A stretch of DNA of 64,000 bases from Bacillota bacterium (GTDB taxonomy: Bacteria; Bacillota; Clostridia; Peptostreptococcales; Anaerovoracaceae). Location of the stretch: assembly GCA_017459895.1 (NCBI GenBank), contig JAFUCA010000006.1, positions 1 through 64,000 of the forward strand. The letters run 5' to 3'. Positions 17,785 through 26,861 of this stretch are shown here, in pieces. Position 1 is the stretch's first letter. Each line of letters begins with the position of its first letter. The notes beneath the pieces were generated by a model. That model was given only the letters and a program-made list of their open reading frames with translations. It made no database searches and was not told where the DNA came from. The position numbers and the translations under genes are program-made.

Positions 17785-18555
17785 TCACAGCATCACCGTC
17801 ATGGTCAGGGTGTGTTCCTGCGGATCCCGGATCACTTCCCGGCTTCCGCCGCGCCGGGAGGTGACCTCATCAACAATACGAAGTCCCATGCCATGCTCAT
17901 CCGCTCCGGATTTCCGGCTCCGAAAGGTAATGCGCTCCCGGGGATCAACCGCGTTGGTCACCGAGATCCGAACCGGCGCCTCTCCGGGGCTATCCCCGCC
18001 GCAGCAGGAGCTGTCCCCGCCGCAGCAGGGGCTGTCTCCGCCGCAGGCAGGCCCGTCTCCGCTGCTTCCGCGCGCCCCTTCCTGCTGCTCCACTCTCAAA
18101 CAGACCCTCCGTCCTGCCGGATCCCCAATGCGAAGACTTGCCTCCAGGGCGTTCTCCAGCAGATTCTGCAGAACCTGGCAAAGCTCATCCTCCCCGGGAA
18201 GCTCCTCCGGTTTGGGGATCTGCAGTTCGCAGCAGTACGAAACGCCCGCTTCGCTGAACTGCCGTTTTTTCAGCTCCAGCACCGACCGGAGCAGGGGCAT
18301 GCTGCCGAGAGGGTCTTCGGGCTGCGCTGCGATTTCCGTTTCCAGCTCCAGCGCCTGCACCAGTCCTGCAGCGTCGTGATGAAAATGCCGGATCCGCTTC
18401 ATGCGCTCCGCCAGCGACTCGCTGTAGATGCGGACCGCCTCCATATTTTCCTGCAGCATGCGATTCTCATCTTCAATTCGTTCGATATAGCGAAATCCGA
18501 TGTGCATCACTGCCAGCAGCGGCAGGATCCCCATCAGCGCTATCAGAACACCCAT
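17785..18555 (-). CDS. GHKL-type sensor histidine kinase (AgrC-like), short form
   Basis: 256 residues. One N-terminal membrane segment (5-20), then a coiled coil, an H-box-like HFHHDAAG (about 57-64), the N box LLENALEAS and the G box DEHGMGLRIVDE. It would phosphorylate the LytTR regulator encoded upstream. An unusual insert between the N and G boxes consists of repeated seven-residue units CGGDSPC / CGGDSSC / CGGDSPG (21-bp repeats, DNA 17985-18055). The gene overlaps the one before it by 13 bases. Confidence 0.8.
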   Translation of the reverse strand: MGVLIALMGILPLLAVMHIGFRYIERIEDENRMLQENMEAVRIYSESLAERMKRIRHFHHDAAGLVQALELETEIAAQPEDPLGSMPLLRSVLELKKRQFSEAGVSYCCELQIPKPEELPGEDELCQVLQNLLENALEASLRIGDPAGRRVCLRVEQQEGARGSSGDGPACGGDSPCCGGDSSCCGGDSPGEAPVRISVTNAVDPRERITFRSRKSGADEHGMGLRIVDEVTSRRGGSREVIRDPQEHTLTMTVML

Positions 18556-19823
18556 GGCTGCACCTCCGTCATAGCCCGGATCTTCCGGCCTCCTCCGGCG
18601 CGAAGGTCCTCCACCGTCACAGAGCTTCCTTTGGCCGCCCTCTCCAGATGCCGCCGCGGGAAGCGGGGGATGTGCTCTCCCGCAAGTTCCAGCACGAACA
18701 CCAGCTGATTCCGGCAGCGCATTATCCGCAGCGTCACGCTGTCCACCCGGCTTCTGCGGCCTTTCCCGTCATCCAGACAGACTTCCTGCGCCCAGTGCAG
18801 CAGGATCCAGGCGATCTGCGCCGCCTGTCCGCCGCACCCTGCCAGCGATCCGGCGCGAAGGCTCACCCTTACCCCCTGCTCCCCGAGTTCTTTTGCAAAA
18901 GCTGTCAGGACGGCGTCGGTCACAGGCTCATCGCAAAAAGTCCCGCTTTGCAGCTGCCGCAGATATTCCTGCATTTCCCCCAAATGCGCCTTCTTCTGAT
19001 CCATATCCTCCCGCGAAAGACGCTCCAGCCTTTGCTCGATCTGCTGCAGTGAAGCCTGCCGGCGCGTCAGCTCCTCCGCCTGCTCCCGGATGGATATGCG
19101 GTAGGCCTGCTGCATTTCGATCTGCCGGCGCAGCGCTTCCCGGCGGCTCGTTTCCCTGGGGATCCGCCGCGCGAAATAGACAGCCGAGAAAACCGTCACT
19201 CCGGAAAAGACCATCAGCATCACGAACTGAGCGATGGTAAACGACAGGATATCCGCCAGCTGAGACATGGTCAGCGCCGCGATCATCAGAATGATCACCA
19301 GGCTTACCAGTCCCCGGTGACGCGCTTCAATACGGGCGATCCTCCGTATGATCGGCCGGGTCAGCCGAAACAGGATTGAGAACAGAAGGAGCGCCAGCGC
19401 GCCCGCCAGAAGCGTCGACGGCGTATCCATCCCCATAAACGTCATTTGCCAGCTTCTGCCCATGATCAGATTCGTCAGGCTGGAGCCCAGCAGGGAGGAA
19501 ATGCCTGAAACGAAATCCGACACCAGGGCAATCACACCGATGCGAAGGATGTCTGTTCGCCAGGTATAATAGAGCACCGCGTAGGAAGCCACGGCCGTAA
19601 CCAGGAGGAAGAGGATCCGCAGACTGCTGATCAGGCTCCCCTCCATTCCGCAATATACCGCCGCGCTGAAAAACGACGCTGCCACAGCCTTTGCACTGAA
19701 ATATCCGGCCCACAGTGCCAGCCCGCGGCGCCTGTCGAACACCAGATCCATGATCCGCAGATTCATGTACATCGCCGTGAAAGAGACCAGACTGTTGTTC
19801 AGCGTCAGAACGAATACCGTCAT
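18543..19823 (-). CDS. Polytopic sensor protein with degenerate kinase end
   Basis: About 426 residues with six or so membrane segments in the first 220, a long coiled coil (RREALRRQIEMQQAYRISIR to QQIEQRLERL), and a C-terminal region with no clear N or G box. So it resembles an AgrC/ComD-like receptor that has lost ATP binding. The start taken is ATG 19823 with the ribosome site GGGGAGGGG; a GTG at 19841 is an alternative. It sits between the response regulator and the GHKL kinase; the three genes probably form one signalling operon, the receptor and kinase acting together. Confidence 0.65.
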   Translation of the reverse strand: MTVFVLTLNNSLVSFTAMYMNLRIMDLVFDRRRGLALWAGYFSAKAVAASFFSAAVYCGMEGSLISSLRILFLLVTAVASYAVLYYTWRTDILRIGVIALVSDFVSGISSLLGSSLTNLIMGRSWQMTFMGMDTPSTLLAGALALLLFSILFRLTRPIIRRIARIEARHRGLVSLVIILMIAALTMSQLADILSFTIAQFVMLMVFSGVTVFSAVYFARRIPRETSRREALRRQIEMQQAYRISIREQAEELTRRQASLQQIEQRLERLSREDMDQKKAHLGEMQEYLRQLQSGTFCDEPVTDAVLTAFAKELGEQGVRVSLRAGSLAGCGGQAAQIAWILLHWAQEVCLDDGKGRRSRVDSVTLRIMRCRNQLVFVLELAGEHIPRFPRRHLERAAKGSSVTVEDLRAGGGRKIRAMTEVQPWVF

Positions 19824-19844
19824 TCCCTGACCCCTCCCCACACA

Positions 19845-20573
19845 TCAAACCAGCGAAACATCTTCTGCCCAGGCCAGATAGGTCCTTCGAAAGGAGCTTT
19901 GATATCCCCGGCTGATGAGGATCTCGGCACCCCCTTCCATGATCACCGACTTCCCCCGCAGCTCCCGGATGCGGGGCAGGCTGACAATATAGCTGTTATG
20001 GCACCGCACGAAGCTTTTCGCGGAAAGTCTGGCCTCCAGCGTCGGAATGCGCATTCTGGTTTCATAGGGGCCGGAGGTAGTCTCGATGCGGGTGATCCGT
20101 CCCTGGCGCTCCATGTACAGGATCTGCTCGCAGGGGAGCTTGATCAGGCTTCCGTCCAGACCTGAAATGAGCAGCTCGCGGCGCTGCGTATCCTCAATGT
20201 ACTCCAGCTTTTGGAAAATTTCCGGCAGACGCTCCATGAACTGGGGCTTCAAAACATACCAGATGTGTTCCGTCCGATAGACCTCCAGGGAGTAGTGGAG
20301 GTAATTGGTCAGAAATGCTACCTGACAGGACGGACACCGTTCGTTGACGATCCCGGCGAGATCGATTCCCTGCTCCTCTCCGCCGAACTCGATATCCATG
20401 AAACAAATCTGCGGAGCAAGCCGTTCCGTTTCTCTCAGAAACTCCCCGGGATCCTCGAAACACCGCACTCTGATCTCTCTGCCGGTGTCCTCCGCGAATT
20501 CCCGCAGCATCTTCTCTGCCAGCACCAGCCAGCTGCGCTCGTCATCACATACCATTACATTCCAGGTTCTCAT
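19845..20573 (-). CDS. LytTR-family response regulator
   Basis: 242 residues: receiver domain with the acidic pair VCDDE and phosphorylation site CFMDIEF (D about 52-55), and a C-terminal LytTR DNA-binding domain (ILYMERQGRITRIETTSG, then KSFVRCHNSYIVSLPRIREL). These regulators control peptide-sensing, bacteriocin or surface genes. Start chosen is ATG 20573 (MRTWNVMVCDDE); an ATG eight codons earlier has no ribosome site. The divergent gene at 20808 for a surface protein is a plausible target. Confidence 0.88.
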   Translation of the reverse strand: MRTWNVMVCDDERSWLVLAEKMLREFAEDTGREIRVRCFEDPGEFLRETERLAPQICFMDIEFGGEEQGIDLAGIVNERCPSCQVAFLTNYLHYSLEVYRTEHIWYVLKPQFMERLPEIFQKLEYIEDTQRRELLISGLDGSLIKLPCEQILYMERQGRITRIETTSGPYETRMRIPTLEARLSAKSFVRCHNSYIVSLPRIRELRGKSVIMEGGAEILISRGYQSSFRRTYLAWAEDVSLV

Positions 20574-20807
20574 GCTTGTCTTCTCTTTCTCAGTCATCGG
20601 TTGCCGGGCTCTGCAGCCATCGCCGGCGGCAGAACGCCCCGCATGCATATTATACCAGTCCTGCAAAATTTCGAGAAGATGCTCTCCCCTTCGGCCTGCG
20701 CAGTTTTTGCGCGATATCGTGCAGTTTCTGCCGGGGTCGTTGAGGAGCCGGGACGCGGGGGCTAAAATAACACCGACCTGTATTATTGAACTGAGAAGGA
20801 GGAATTT

Positions 20808-22673
20808 ATGAAAAACCCGATAATGAAATTCGGTCTTCTGCTGGCTGTGATCCTTGCCACGATGGCAATGACCGCATTCGCCTACGCGGACGAGGATGAG
20901 TGGTATGCGACCCCCACCATTGGAGGGCAAAACGTGCTGCTACAGGACTCGGATGGAGACCTGTCGGTCAATCCCGACCTGCCGAAGGGTGTCTCCTATA
21001 ACAAGGCGACGAACACCCTCACTCTGTCGAACTGTACCATCAAAGCCGGTTCCGGCACCGACGCTTACATCGAGTCCTGGTACAGTGATCTGAACCTGGT
21101 CCTGAAGGGGACAAATAAGTTTACCGGACTGCGGGGCAGCCAGCCGCAGGGACTTGCCTTTTTTGGTATCGTCACGCAGCAAAATGAGCTGCACATCAGC
21201 GGCAGCGGTTCCCTCACCATGGACTTTTCCGAGACGACCGGTCCGGTCTTTGGGATCTGGGGAAACCGCAGCATCTCCATCAGCGGCTCAACCCTGAATA
21301 TCACAGGAACCGGAAGCACGCCGCGGGACGGCTTCTTCTACGGCATCAGCATGGATGCCGGTTACAATTACGCCGACGAGGAAGCTTATGACGAGGAAGA
21401 GGAGGAATCTTCCGAGCCCTCCGACGAGGAGTTCGCGGTCACCATTCAGAACGCGAAGGTGAACATCTCCAATGAGTCCGCCGGGGAAGGAATCAATATC
21501 GGCATCGACAGCCAGGATTCGGATCTGAAGATCGAAAACTCCACCGTTCAGCTGGACATGACCGGCGGCGGCGCCTGGGGCATCGGCTGCGGCTGGGTCT
21601 CCGGTGACACGGCTTACGGCGGCAAGCTCTCCATTGATGCTGCCTCCAACGTCACCATCCGTCTGCAGAAGCCCAGCGACTACTACGTCGATCAGGGGGA
21701 CGTCTTCGCTGCCTACTGCTTCGACACCAGCGGGATCGCCTCGAAGTACATCTACACCGGCAACCCCGGTACCGCTGCAAAGCTGACCGGCAAGTCCGCG
21801 TTCCTCGCGAGCGATTATTATGACGGCCGGCTGGAGGTTAAGGACCAGTTCCTGGAGTTCGCATCTTCGGAGAGAACCCACGAGAACCCCGTGCTTCCGG
21901 GGGGATCCGACGTGACCGAGCCAACGGATCCGAGTGACCCAAGCGATCCGACCGACCCAACGAATCCGACTGACCCGACTGAGCCGAGCGACCCGACGGA
22001 GCCGACCGATCCGACCGATCCGACTGGTCCAACAGATCCAACGGACCCGAGCGATCCGGTGGAACCAACAGATCCGACGAAGCCGACGAACCCGACAGAT
22101 CCGACCGACCCGACGGAGCCCTATGTCCCGGAGATCACCATCGGAAACGGCATCATCGGCAGCGTGACCGCAAGCCCGCGGACCTTCACCTACAACGGGA
22201 AGCTGCAGATGCCGAAGATCATCGTCAAGGACACCGATGGCACCGTCATTCCGGCCAGCCAGTACTCCCTCAGCTACGGCATCAAGGGCAAGGAGATCGG
22301 CATCTATGAGATTCGGCTCTCTTTCAGAGACCAGTACCTGTGGAGCGCAGATGAAGTCGCCACCTACACCATCCTCCCGGCCAAGAGCAAGGTCACTAAG
22401 GCAAAGGCTGGCAAGAAGAAGGTGAAACTGACTGCCAAGAAGGTCGGAGGCAAGTATATTCAGTATCAGTTCGCCGTCCGCAAAGCCGGAACATCGAAGT
22501 GGAAGTATTACACCTCCGGCAAGAACACCCTGACGGTGAAAAAGCTGAAATCAAAGAAGAAATACCAGATCATGGTCCGCGCCTTTGCTGAATCCCGCGG
22601 CGAGAACAACCAGTACTGGGAAAAGAAAGTCTACGGCACCTGGTCGAAGATCAAGACGGTTAAGGTTAAGTAG
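20808..22673 (+). CDS. Secreted surface protein with Asp-Pro-Thr linker
   Basis: 621 residues with signal peptide (MKNPIMKFGLLLAVILATMA, cleavage near AYA-DED), a 330-residue beta-strand-rich region with repeated asymmetric strands (LTLSNCTIKAGSGTDAYI; LNITGTG), an 80-residue DPTDPS/NPTDPT linker (residues 370-440), a small domain with FTYNGKLQMPKIIVKD typical of Ig-like surface repeats, and a Lys-rich Fn3-like C-terminus (KVTKAKAGKKKVKL...). The same C-terminal type occurs in three other proteins here. Ribosome site AGGAGG. Probably displayed on the cell wall; no sorting motif (LPxTG) is visible. Confidence 0.7.
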   Translation: MKNPIMKFGLLLAVILATMAMTAFAYADEDEWYATPTIGGQNVLLQDSDGDLSVNPDLPKGVSYNKATNTLTLSNCTIKAGSGTDAYIESWYSDLNLVLKGTNKFTGLRGSQPQGLAFFGIVTQQNELHISGSGSLTMDFSETTGPVFGIWGNRSISISGSTLNITGTGSTPRDGFFYGISMDAGYNYADEEAYDEEEEESSEPSDEEFAVTIQNAKVNISNESAGEGINIGIDSQDSDLKIENSTVQLDMTGGGAWGIGCGWVSGDTAYGGKLSIDAASNVTIRLQKPSDYYVDQGDVFAAYCFDTSGIASKYIYTGNPGTAAKLTGKSAFLASDYYDGRLEVKDQFLEFASSERTHENPVLPGGSDVTEPTDPSDPSDPTDPTNPTDPTEPSDPTEPTDPTDPTGPTDPTDPSDPVEPTDPTKPTNPTDPTDPTEPYVPEITIGNGIIGSVTASPRTFTYNGKLQMPKIIVKDTDGTVIPASQYSLSYGIKGKEIGIYEIRLSFRDQYLWSADEVATYTILPAKSKVTKAKAGKKKVKLTAKKVGGKYIQYQFAVRKAGTSKWKYYTSGKNTLTVKKLKSKKKYQIMVRAFAESRGENNQYWEKKVYGTWSKIKTVKVK

Positions 22674-22697
22674 TGTTTTCAAGTTGAATATGATCCA

Positions 22698-22729
22698 CAG
22701 GGGCTGCCGCGGCAGCCTCTGTTTCTTTT
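22698..22729 (+). terminator. Terminator after the surface protein gene
   Basis: Arms of 12 bases, CAGGGGCTGCCG and CGGCAGCCTCTG (one G:T), then TTTCTTTT. Confidence 0.75.
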
Positions 22730-22740
22730 CACGGGACGGC

Positions 22741-23004
22741 CCTACCATATTCTCCGTAAAGTCAGCAAAAATGGTAGGGGTCTACCATATCAGAGGAGAA
22801 GTCATTCAAAAATGGTAGAACAGAGCGCTCACAACCTTATTGAAGCGCTTAAATTGTATTTGTTTGCTTCATGCGCCTCCGATTATATCACAACATTGCT
22901 CTTTTTGTCTCTGCTGATACCTGTCCCCTACCACCGATTTGCAAAAGCTGGAGCATATGGTAGGTTGCTACCATTTTTGAACAGAAACAGCGATTTCGTG
23001 GTAG
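22741..23004. repeat. Four inverted-repeat modules, arm word CTACCAT
   Basis: Modules at 22742-22777 (36 bp), 22782-22818 (37), 22928-22963 (36) and 22968-23004 (37). They form two pairs with the same 40-bp start-to-start distance, 186 bp apart. Left arms CTACCAT or CTACCAC, right arms ATGGTAG or GTGGTAG. Modules 1 and 2 share an inner right half ending CAAAA before ATGGTAG, and module 4 shares it in reverse. Module 3 contains GCAAAAGCTGG. Confidence 0.8.
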
Positions 23005-23180
23005 GCAGCACTGTGAAGCGTACCCCAATCGACCACACGACCCCGCCCCGGCCATCCATCCGCCCCGCACCGGATACTCCGCACCGGATGCGGCCGATCC
23101 CGGAATCGCCCTTTTACCGGGCCCCGTTTCATGTTATACTATCTGTAACGTATCATGAGGAGAAAGGAGCGTGCCGCACC

Positions 23181-24341
23181 GTGCCGGCGCAAACGACGAT
23201 TATGTACAAAAACGCATTACGAGCAGCCTGGGCTGAAATCAATGTTACCAATCTGGACTTTAATATCCGCAAGATCCGTGAGAAGGTCGGTCCCAGCCGC
23301 AAGATCACGGGAATCATCAAGGCCGACGGGTACGGTCACGGCAGCGTGAAGGTCGCTGATGTGCTTCGCGCCAACGGAATCACCTCCTTCGGCGTAGCCA
23401 CCCTGTCCGAGGCGGTCCGCCTGCGGGACGCCGGGTTTGTGACCGAGGAGATCATCGTCATCGGACTGACCCCGGATCCTTATGTGAACACGCTGGTCGA
23501 GTACAATCTGACCTGCGTCACCGGCAGCTACAGCAACGCGAAGGCGATCTCCGATGCCGCTGCAAAGGCTGGCAAAACGGTGAACGGCTACATTGTCTGC
23601 GACACCGGCATGGGACGGATCGGTTACCAGCCGGAGGATCCGAACGCGGTAGAGGAATCCGTCCGGATCAGCCAGCTTCCGAACTTCCACATTCAGGGCA
23701 TCTTCTCCCACTTCGCGACAGCGGACGCGGCGGACAAGACCTATTCCACCATGCAGGAATCCAGATTCCTTTCATTCTATAAGAAGCTGGTGGATAGGAA
23801 CATCAAGATCCCCTACCGTACGCTGGCCAACAGCGCGGCGATCATGGAGATCCCGACGGCGCATTTCGATCAGGTGCGTCCCGGCATTATCCTGTACGGA
23901 TGCTACCCCTCCCACGAAGTGGACAAGAACCAGCTGGAACTGAAGCCGGCCATGTCCGTCAAGGCGAACATCGTCCATCTGAAGAAGGTTCCGGTCGGAA
24001 CCACCGTCAGCTACGGCCGCCGGTATACGGCCACGAAGGAGAGCCTGATCGCCACCATCCCGCTGGGTTACGCGGATGGATTCCCGCGTCCCTACTCCAT
24101 GAAGGGCAAGGTCATCGTCAACGGTGTGCTCGCCCCGCTGGCCGGCAACATCTGCATGGACCAGTGCATGGTGGATGTGACCAACGTACCTTACGTCCGT
24201 CCGGGAGATGAAGTCACCATCATGGGCAAGGACGGCATCCACGAGATCCTGGCGGACGACATCGCCGATGCCACCGGCACCATCAACTACGAGATCGTCT
24301 GCGCATTCGGCCAGAGACTGCCGAAGGTGTACGTGTATTAA
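23181..24341 (+). CDS. alr: Alanine racemase
   Basis: PLP enzyme that makes D-alanine for peptidoglycan. The PLP lysine lies in GIIKADGYGHG (about residue 47), the RPGIILYGCYP and YGRRYTATKESLIATIPLGYADG segments follow, and the end VCAFGQRLPKVYVY is typical. Starts in frame are GTG 23181, eleven bases after AAAGGAG, and ATG 23202 (MYKNALRAAWAEIN); I prefer the first but the second gives the usual N-terminus. A strong hairpin ends the gene. Upstream is the CTACCAT array. Confidence 0.93.
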   Translation: MPAQTTIMYKNALRAAWAEINVTNLDFNIRKIREKVGPSRKITGIIKADGYGHGSVKVADVLRANGITSFGVATLSEAVRLRDAGFVTEEIIVIGLTPDPYVNTLVEYNLTCVTGSYSNAKAISDAAAKAGKTVNGYIVCDTGMGRIGYQPEDPNAVEESVRISQLPNFHIQGIFSHFATADAADKTYSTMQESRFLSFYKKLVDRNIKIPYRTLANSAAIMEIPTAHFDQVRPGIILYGCYPSHEVDKNQLELKPAMSVKANIVHLKKVPVGTTVSYGRRYTATKESLIATIPLGYADGFPRPYSMKGKVIVNGVLAPLAGNICMDQCMVDVTNVPYVRPGDEVTIMGKDGIHEILADDIADATGTINYEIVCAFGQRLPKVYVY

Positions 24342-24360
24342 AGAGAATTACATAAGAACG

Positions 24361-24395
24361 CACAGACCCTGCATGAAGATCATGCAGGGTCTGTG
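24361..24395 (+). terminator. Hairpin after alr
   Basis: Perfect 15-base arms, CACAGACCCTGCATG and its complement, with a 5-base loop. There is no long T run, so it may act as a mRNA 3' stabiliser as much as a terminator. Confidence 0.65.
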
Positions 24396-24525
24396 CTTAC
24401 TATGGAATGTTAGGTATGTTGGACCATCCGGATGCACTCCTCAGATTATCCGGATGGGATCTTGGCTTCGCCGCGGGGCTTCCTCTTCCCAGTTTCATCC
24501 TATCATCGCATCCGCCTTCGTTCAA

Positions 24526-24552
24526 GCAAAAAGCCCCGGGATTCCGGGGCTG
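24526..24552 (-). terminator. Terminator of the gntR-type gene
   Basis: On the minus strand AGCCCCGG and CCGGGGCT pair around AATC, followed by TTTTTGCTTG. It lies 42 bases past the regulator stop. Confidence 0.75.
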
Positions 24553-24593
24553 GGGTTGTTCTATCTTCGGCTTTTGTATACGATTTTAGCGCG

Positions 24594-25265
24594 TTAAAAC
24601 GATTTGTCTCCGACCCACCGATCCATCGCTCGCTGAGAGGAGTTCTTCAGATGCGTTCTTGCCGCTTCGATCGCCGCCGCTTCATCCCGGGCCGCGATCG
24701 CCTGGAAGAGAGCCTCGTGCTCCTCGTAAATCTCCGTCAGGTACTGCTCTTTTTTCAGCGCCTCCTTCCGGGCAAGGTGCACATACTCCTGATACGTCTT
24801 CATCGTCTGTACGATAAACCGGCTCTCGGTCATCCGATAGATCATCAGGTGAAATTCCTCATTGGCCTGCAGCAGCTTCTCATAATTGTTCTGCTGCGTG
24901 TAGACCCGCATCCTCTCCAGCTGCTCCTCCAGCTGCCGGATGGCGCGGGCATCCGCACACGAAATGACCCTGCGGATCGCCAGCTCCTCCACCGCTGCGC
25001 GAACCGCATAGATGTCCTTCATGTCCTCCTTGCTGAAACCCCGGGCGAAACAGCCTTTGTTCGGAATGTATTCGATCAGCTGCTCCTTCTCGAGCTGGCG
25101 GAACGCGTCCCGGATCGGAGTCCGGCTGACCTTCAGCTCCGCCGCAATGATGTTTTCTGTGAGTTTCTCACCCATGGCATACTCGCCGTGAAGGATCCTG
25201 TTTCGCAGGATCTCTGTCACTTCCTCGGCGAGAGACCGATTCCCCCTCATTTCTTCCTGCTTCAT
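24594..25265 (-). CDS. GntR-family regulator (FCD type), likely hut regulator
   Basis: 223 residues. N-terminal winged helix (SLAEEVTEILRNRILHGEYA, then VSRTPIRDAFRQLEKEQLIE) and C-terminal all-helical FCD ligand domain (ANEEFHLMIYRMTESR with metal-binding type histidines). Start ATG 25265 has GGAGGG seven bases upstream. It lies 72 bases after the hut operon in the same direction, so it probably senses a histidine-pathway intermediate and controls the operon; that is inference from position. Confidence 0.82.
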   Translation of the reverse strand: MKQEEMRGNRSLAEEVTEILRNRILHGEYAMGEKLTENIIAAELKVSRTPIRDAFRQLEKEQLIEYIPNKGCFARGFSKEDMKDIYAVRAAVEELAIRRVISCADARAIRQLEEQLERMRVYTQQNNYEKLLQANEEFHLMIYRMTESRFIVQTMKTYQEYVHLARKEALKKEQYLTEIYEEHEALFQAIAARDEAAAIEAARTHLKNSSQRAMDRWVGDKSF

Positions 25266-25337
25266 GCCGACCCTCCTTACCAAACCAATGTCTGCGTGAG
25301 CAGTAACTGCTGTTACGAAATGATACTGCGCTTCTCT

Positions 25338-26234
25338 CTAGAGCAGATGGTTCTCGATCACCTGCACATCCGGCTGGAAGTCCTCGATCTGCAGATAATA
25401 CTCCGCCGTGTCAAAGAATGCCTGCATCGGCGCCAGTCCGATGATCTCGGTCCCGATGACCGGAACGCCGTATCTGGCCGCTTCCGCTCTGACCAGCTCG
25501 GTGACTCTGTACAGCGGTGTCACCGTGAAGTCCGTCATATTGATGGAGACCTGCGCGATGTTTCTGTCCTCCAGCATGACGCCCATGGCCTTGACGCACT
25601 TCAGGCCGCCGCTGGATTCCCGGATGATCTTGCCGATCTTCGTGGCGATCTCCAGATCCGGTGTGCCCAGATTAATGTTGAACGCGATGAGCGGAGGTCT
25701 GGCACCAACGGCAACGCAGCCGCCGGTGGGGTGGATCCTCTGTCCGCCGAAATCCGGGATCCAGTCCGGATCCTTCACCTTCTCCGCCATGCCCTCGAAC
25801 TGTCCCTTGCGGATCTTCGCCAGGTTCTGTCTGTGGGGCGCCGACGCGGACTTCTCATACAGGAAGACCGGCAGATCCGCTTCCTCCGCGATCCGCTTGC
25901 CGACGCGGTGCGCCAGCTCGTCGCATTCCTCCATGGTCGCTTCCTTGATGGGAATGAACGGCATGACATCCACACAGCCCATTCTCGGATGCGCGCCCTC
26001 GTGCTTCGTCAGGTCGATCAGCTCGACGGCCTTCTTCGCCAGAGCGACGCTCGCCTCTTCGCAGCCCTCCGGACTTCCCATGTAGGTGATGACGGTCCGG
26101 TTGTGATCCTCATCCGATGAGTAGTTCAGCAGGGTGCAGCCCGGTGTGTTCCGGATCTGATCGACGCATGCCTCGATTACTTCTCTATTTCTTCCTTCAC
26201 TGATGTTCGGTACGCTCTCAATTATTTTCGCCAT
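25338..26234 (-). CDS. ftcD: Glutamate formimidoyltransferase
   Basis: 298 residues, the stand-alone transferase domain that moves the formimino group of N-formimino-L-glutamate to tetrahydrofolate, yielding glutamate. N-terminus MAKIIESVPNISEGRN and motifs HEGAHPRMGCVDVMPFIP and KGQFEGM are characteristic; the first gives the catalytic histidine. It lacks the cyclodeaminase half found in the animal fusion enzyme; that activity is encoded next door (26235). Start and previous stop abut, so coupled. Last step of the pathway in this operon. Confidence 0.95.
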   Translation of the reverse strand: MAKIIESVPNISEGRNREVIEACVDQIRNTPGCTLLNYSSDEDHNRTVITYMGSPEGCEEASVALAKKAVELIDLTKHEGAHPRMGCVDVMPFIPIKEATMEECDELAHRVGKRIAEEADLPVFLYEKSASAPHRQNLAKIRKGQFEGMAEKVKDPDWIPDFGGQRIHPTGGCVAVGARPPLIAFNINLGTPDLEIATKIGKIIRESSGGLKCVKAMGVMLEDRNIAQVSINMTDFTVTPLYRVTELVRAEAARYGVPVIGTEIIGLAPMQAFFDTAEYYLQIEDFQPDVQVIENHLL

Positions 26235-26861
26235 TTACAGCGCCTCCTCGATTTCTCCATAGATTCTCTCTGCAATAACTTCTCCGTCCGCCAGCATCTT
26301 CCGGCCGGCCGTCTCATATTCCGCTGCCAGGGCTTCGTCCTTGACTCCCGGCAGATTGATCTTCACATTCAGCCACGCGCCCCGCATGCAGGTCATCAGG
26401 TTCAGGACCCCGACGCCGTAATCGCTGTCGCAGTTGCGGTTGTAGTGTCCCTGCAGCCGCTCGGCCAGCGCCAGCCCCTCGGAGGCCATCTCCATGACGT
26501 GGAACGGAACCTTCGTCGCCTCCAGCGTGCCGTCCGCGATGGCCTGTTTTCTCGCCGCCTTCTCCTCGTCGGTGCCCTTGGGCATCTTAAAGGCTGCCGC
26601 CACCAGATTAAAGGCCGCCGTATCGTCGTCGATCGCCTTCGCGAACCCTTCGTACAGGGCTCCCGCCTTTTCCCGGATCTCCGTGCAAAGGCTGTGCTCC
26701 TCAGCATATTTCTCCTTGGATGTGGTCAGGTCGCAGACCATCGCCAGGAGAGCTGCGCCCTGTGCCCCGGCCAGCGCGCTGACGGAGCCGCCGCCCGGCG
26801 CCGGAGCGTCGGACAGGAGAATGTCCAGATATTCGTTTAACTTTAATTCGATCAGCTTCAT
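26235..26861 (-). CDS. fchA: Formimidoyl-tetrahydrofolate cyclodeaminase (FchA family)
   Basis: 208 residues, all-helical; the SDAPAPGGGSVSALAGAQGAAL motif after the start is the family signature. It releases ammonia from 5-formimino-THF to give 5,10-methenyl-THF. The ATG overlaps the hutI stop (TAATG), and the gene abuts ftcD. Separate transferase and cyclodeaminase genes are usual in histidine-fermenting anaerobes. Confidence 0.93.
   Translation of the reverse strand: MKLIELKLNEYLDILLSDAPAPGGGSVSALAGAQGAALLAMVCDLTTSKEKYAEEHSLCTEIREKAGALYEGFAKAIDDDTAAFNLVAAAFKMPKGTDEEKAARKQAIADGTLEATKVPFHVMEMASEGLALAERLQGHYNRNCDSDYGVGVLNLMTCMRGAWLNVKINLPGVKDEALAAEYETAGRKMLADGEVIAERIYGEIEEAL

Larger units (their letters stand above)
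22674..23180. other. 507-bp non-coding stretch upstream of alr
   Basis: Holds a terminator (22698-22729), the four CTACCAT modules (22741-23004) and, near 23130-23170, the alr ribosome site AAGGAG with an upstream TTATACTAT block that may be the -10. An open frame crosses the array but lacks codon character and a ribosome site. Confidence 0.6.

Noticed and set aside
24402-24524. Possible gene between alr and the gntR-type gene
   Set aside because: Short frames only, no ribosome site; the stretch is explained by flanking hairpins and the terminator.
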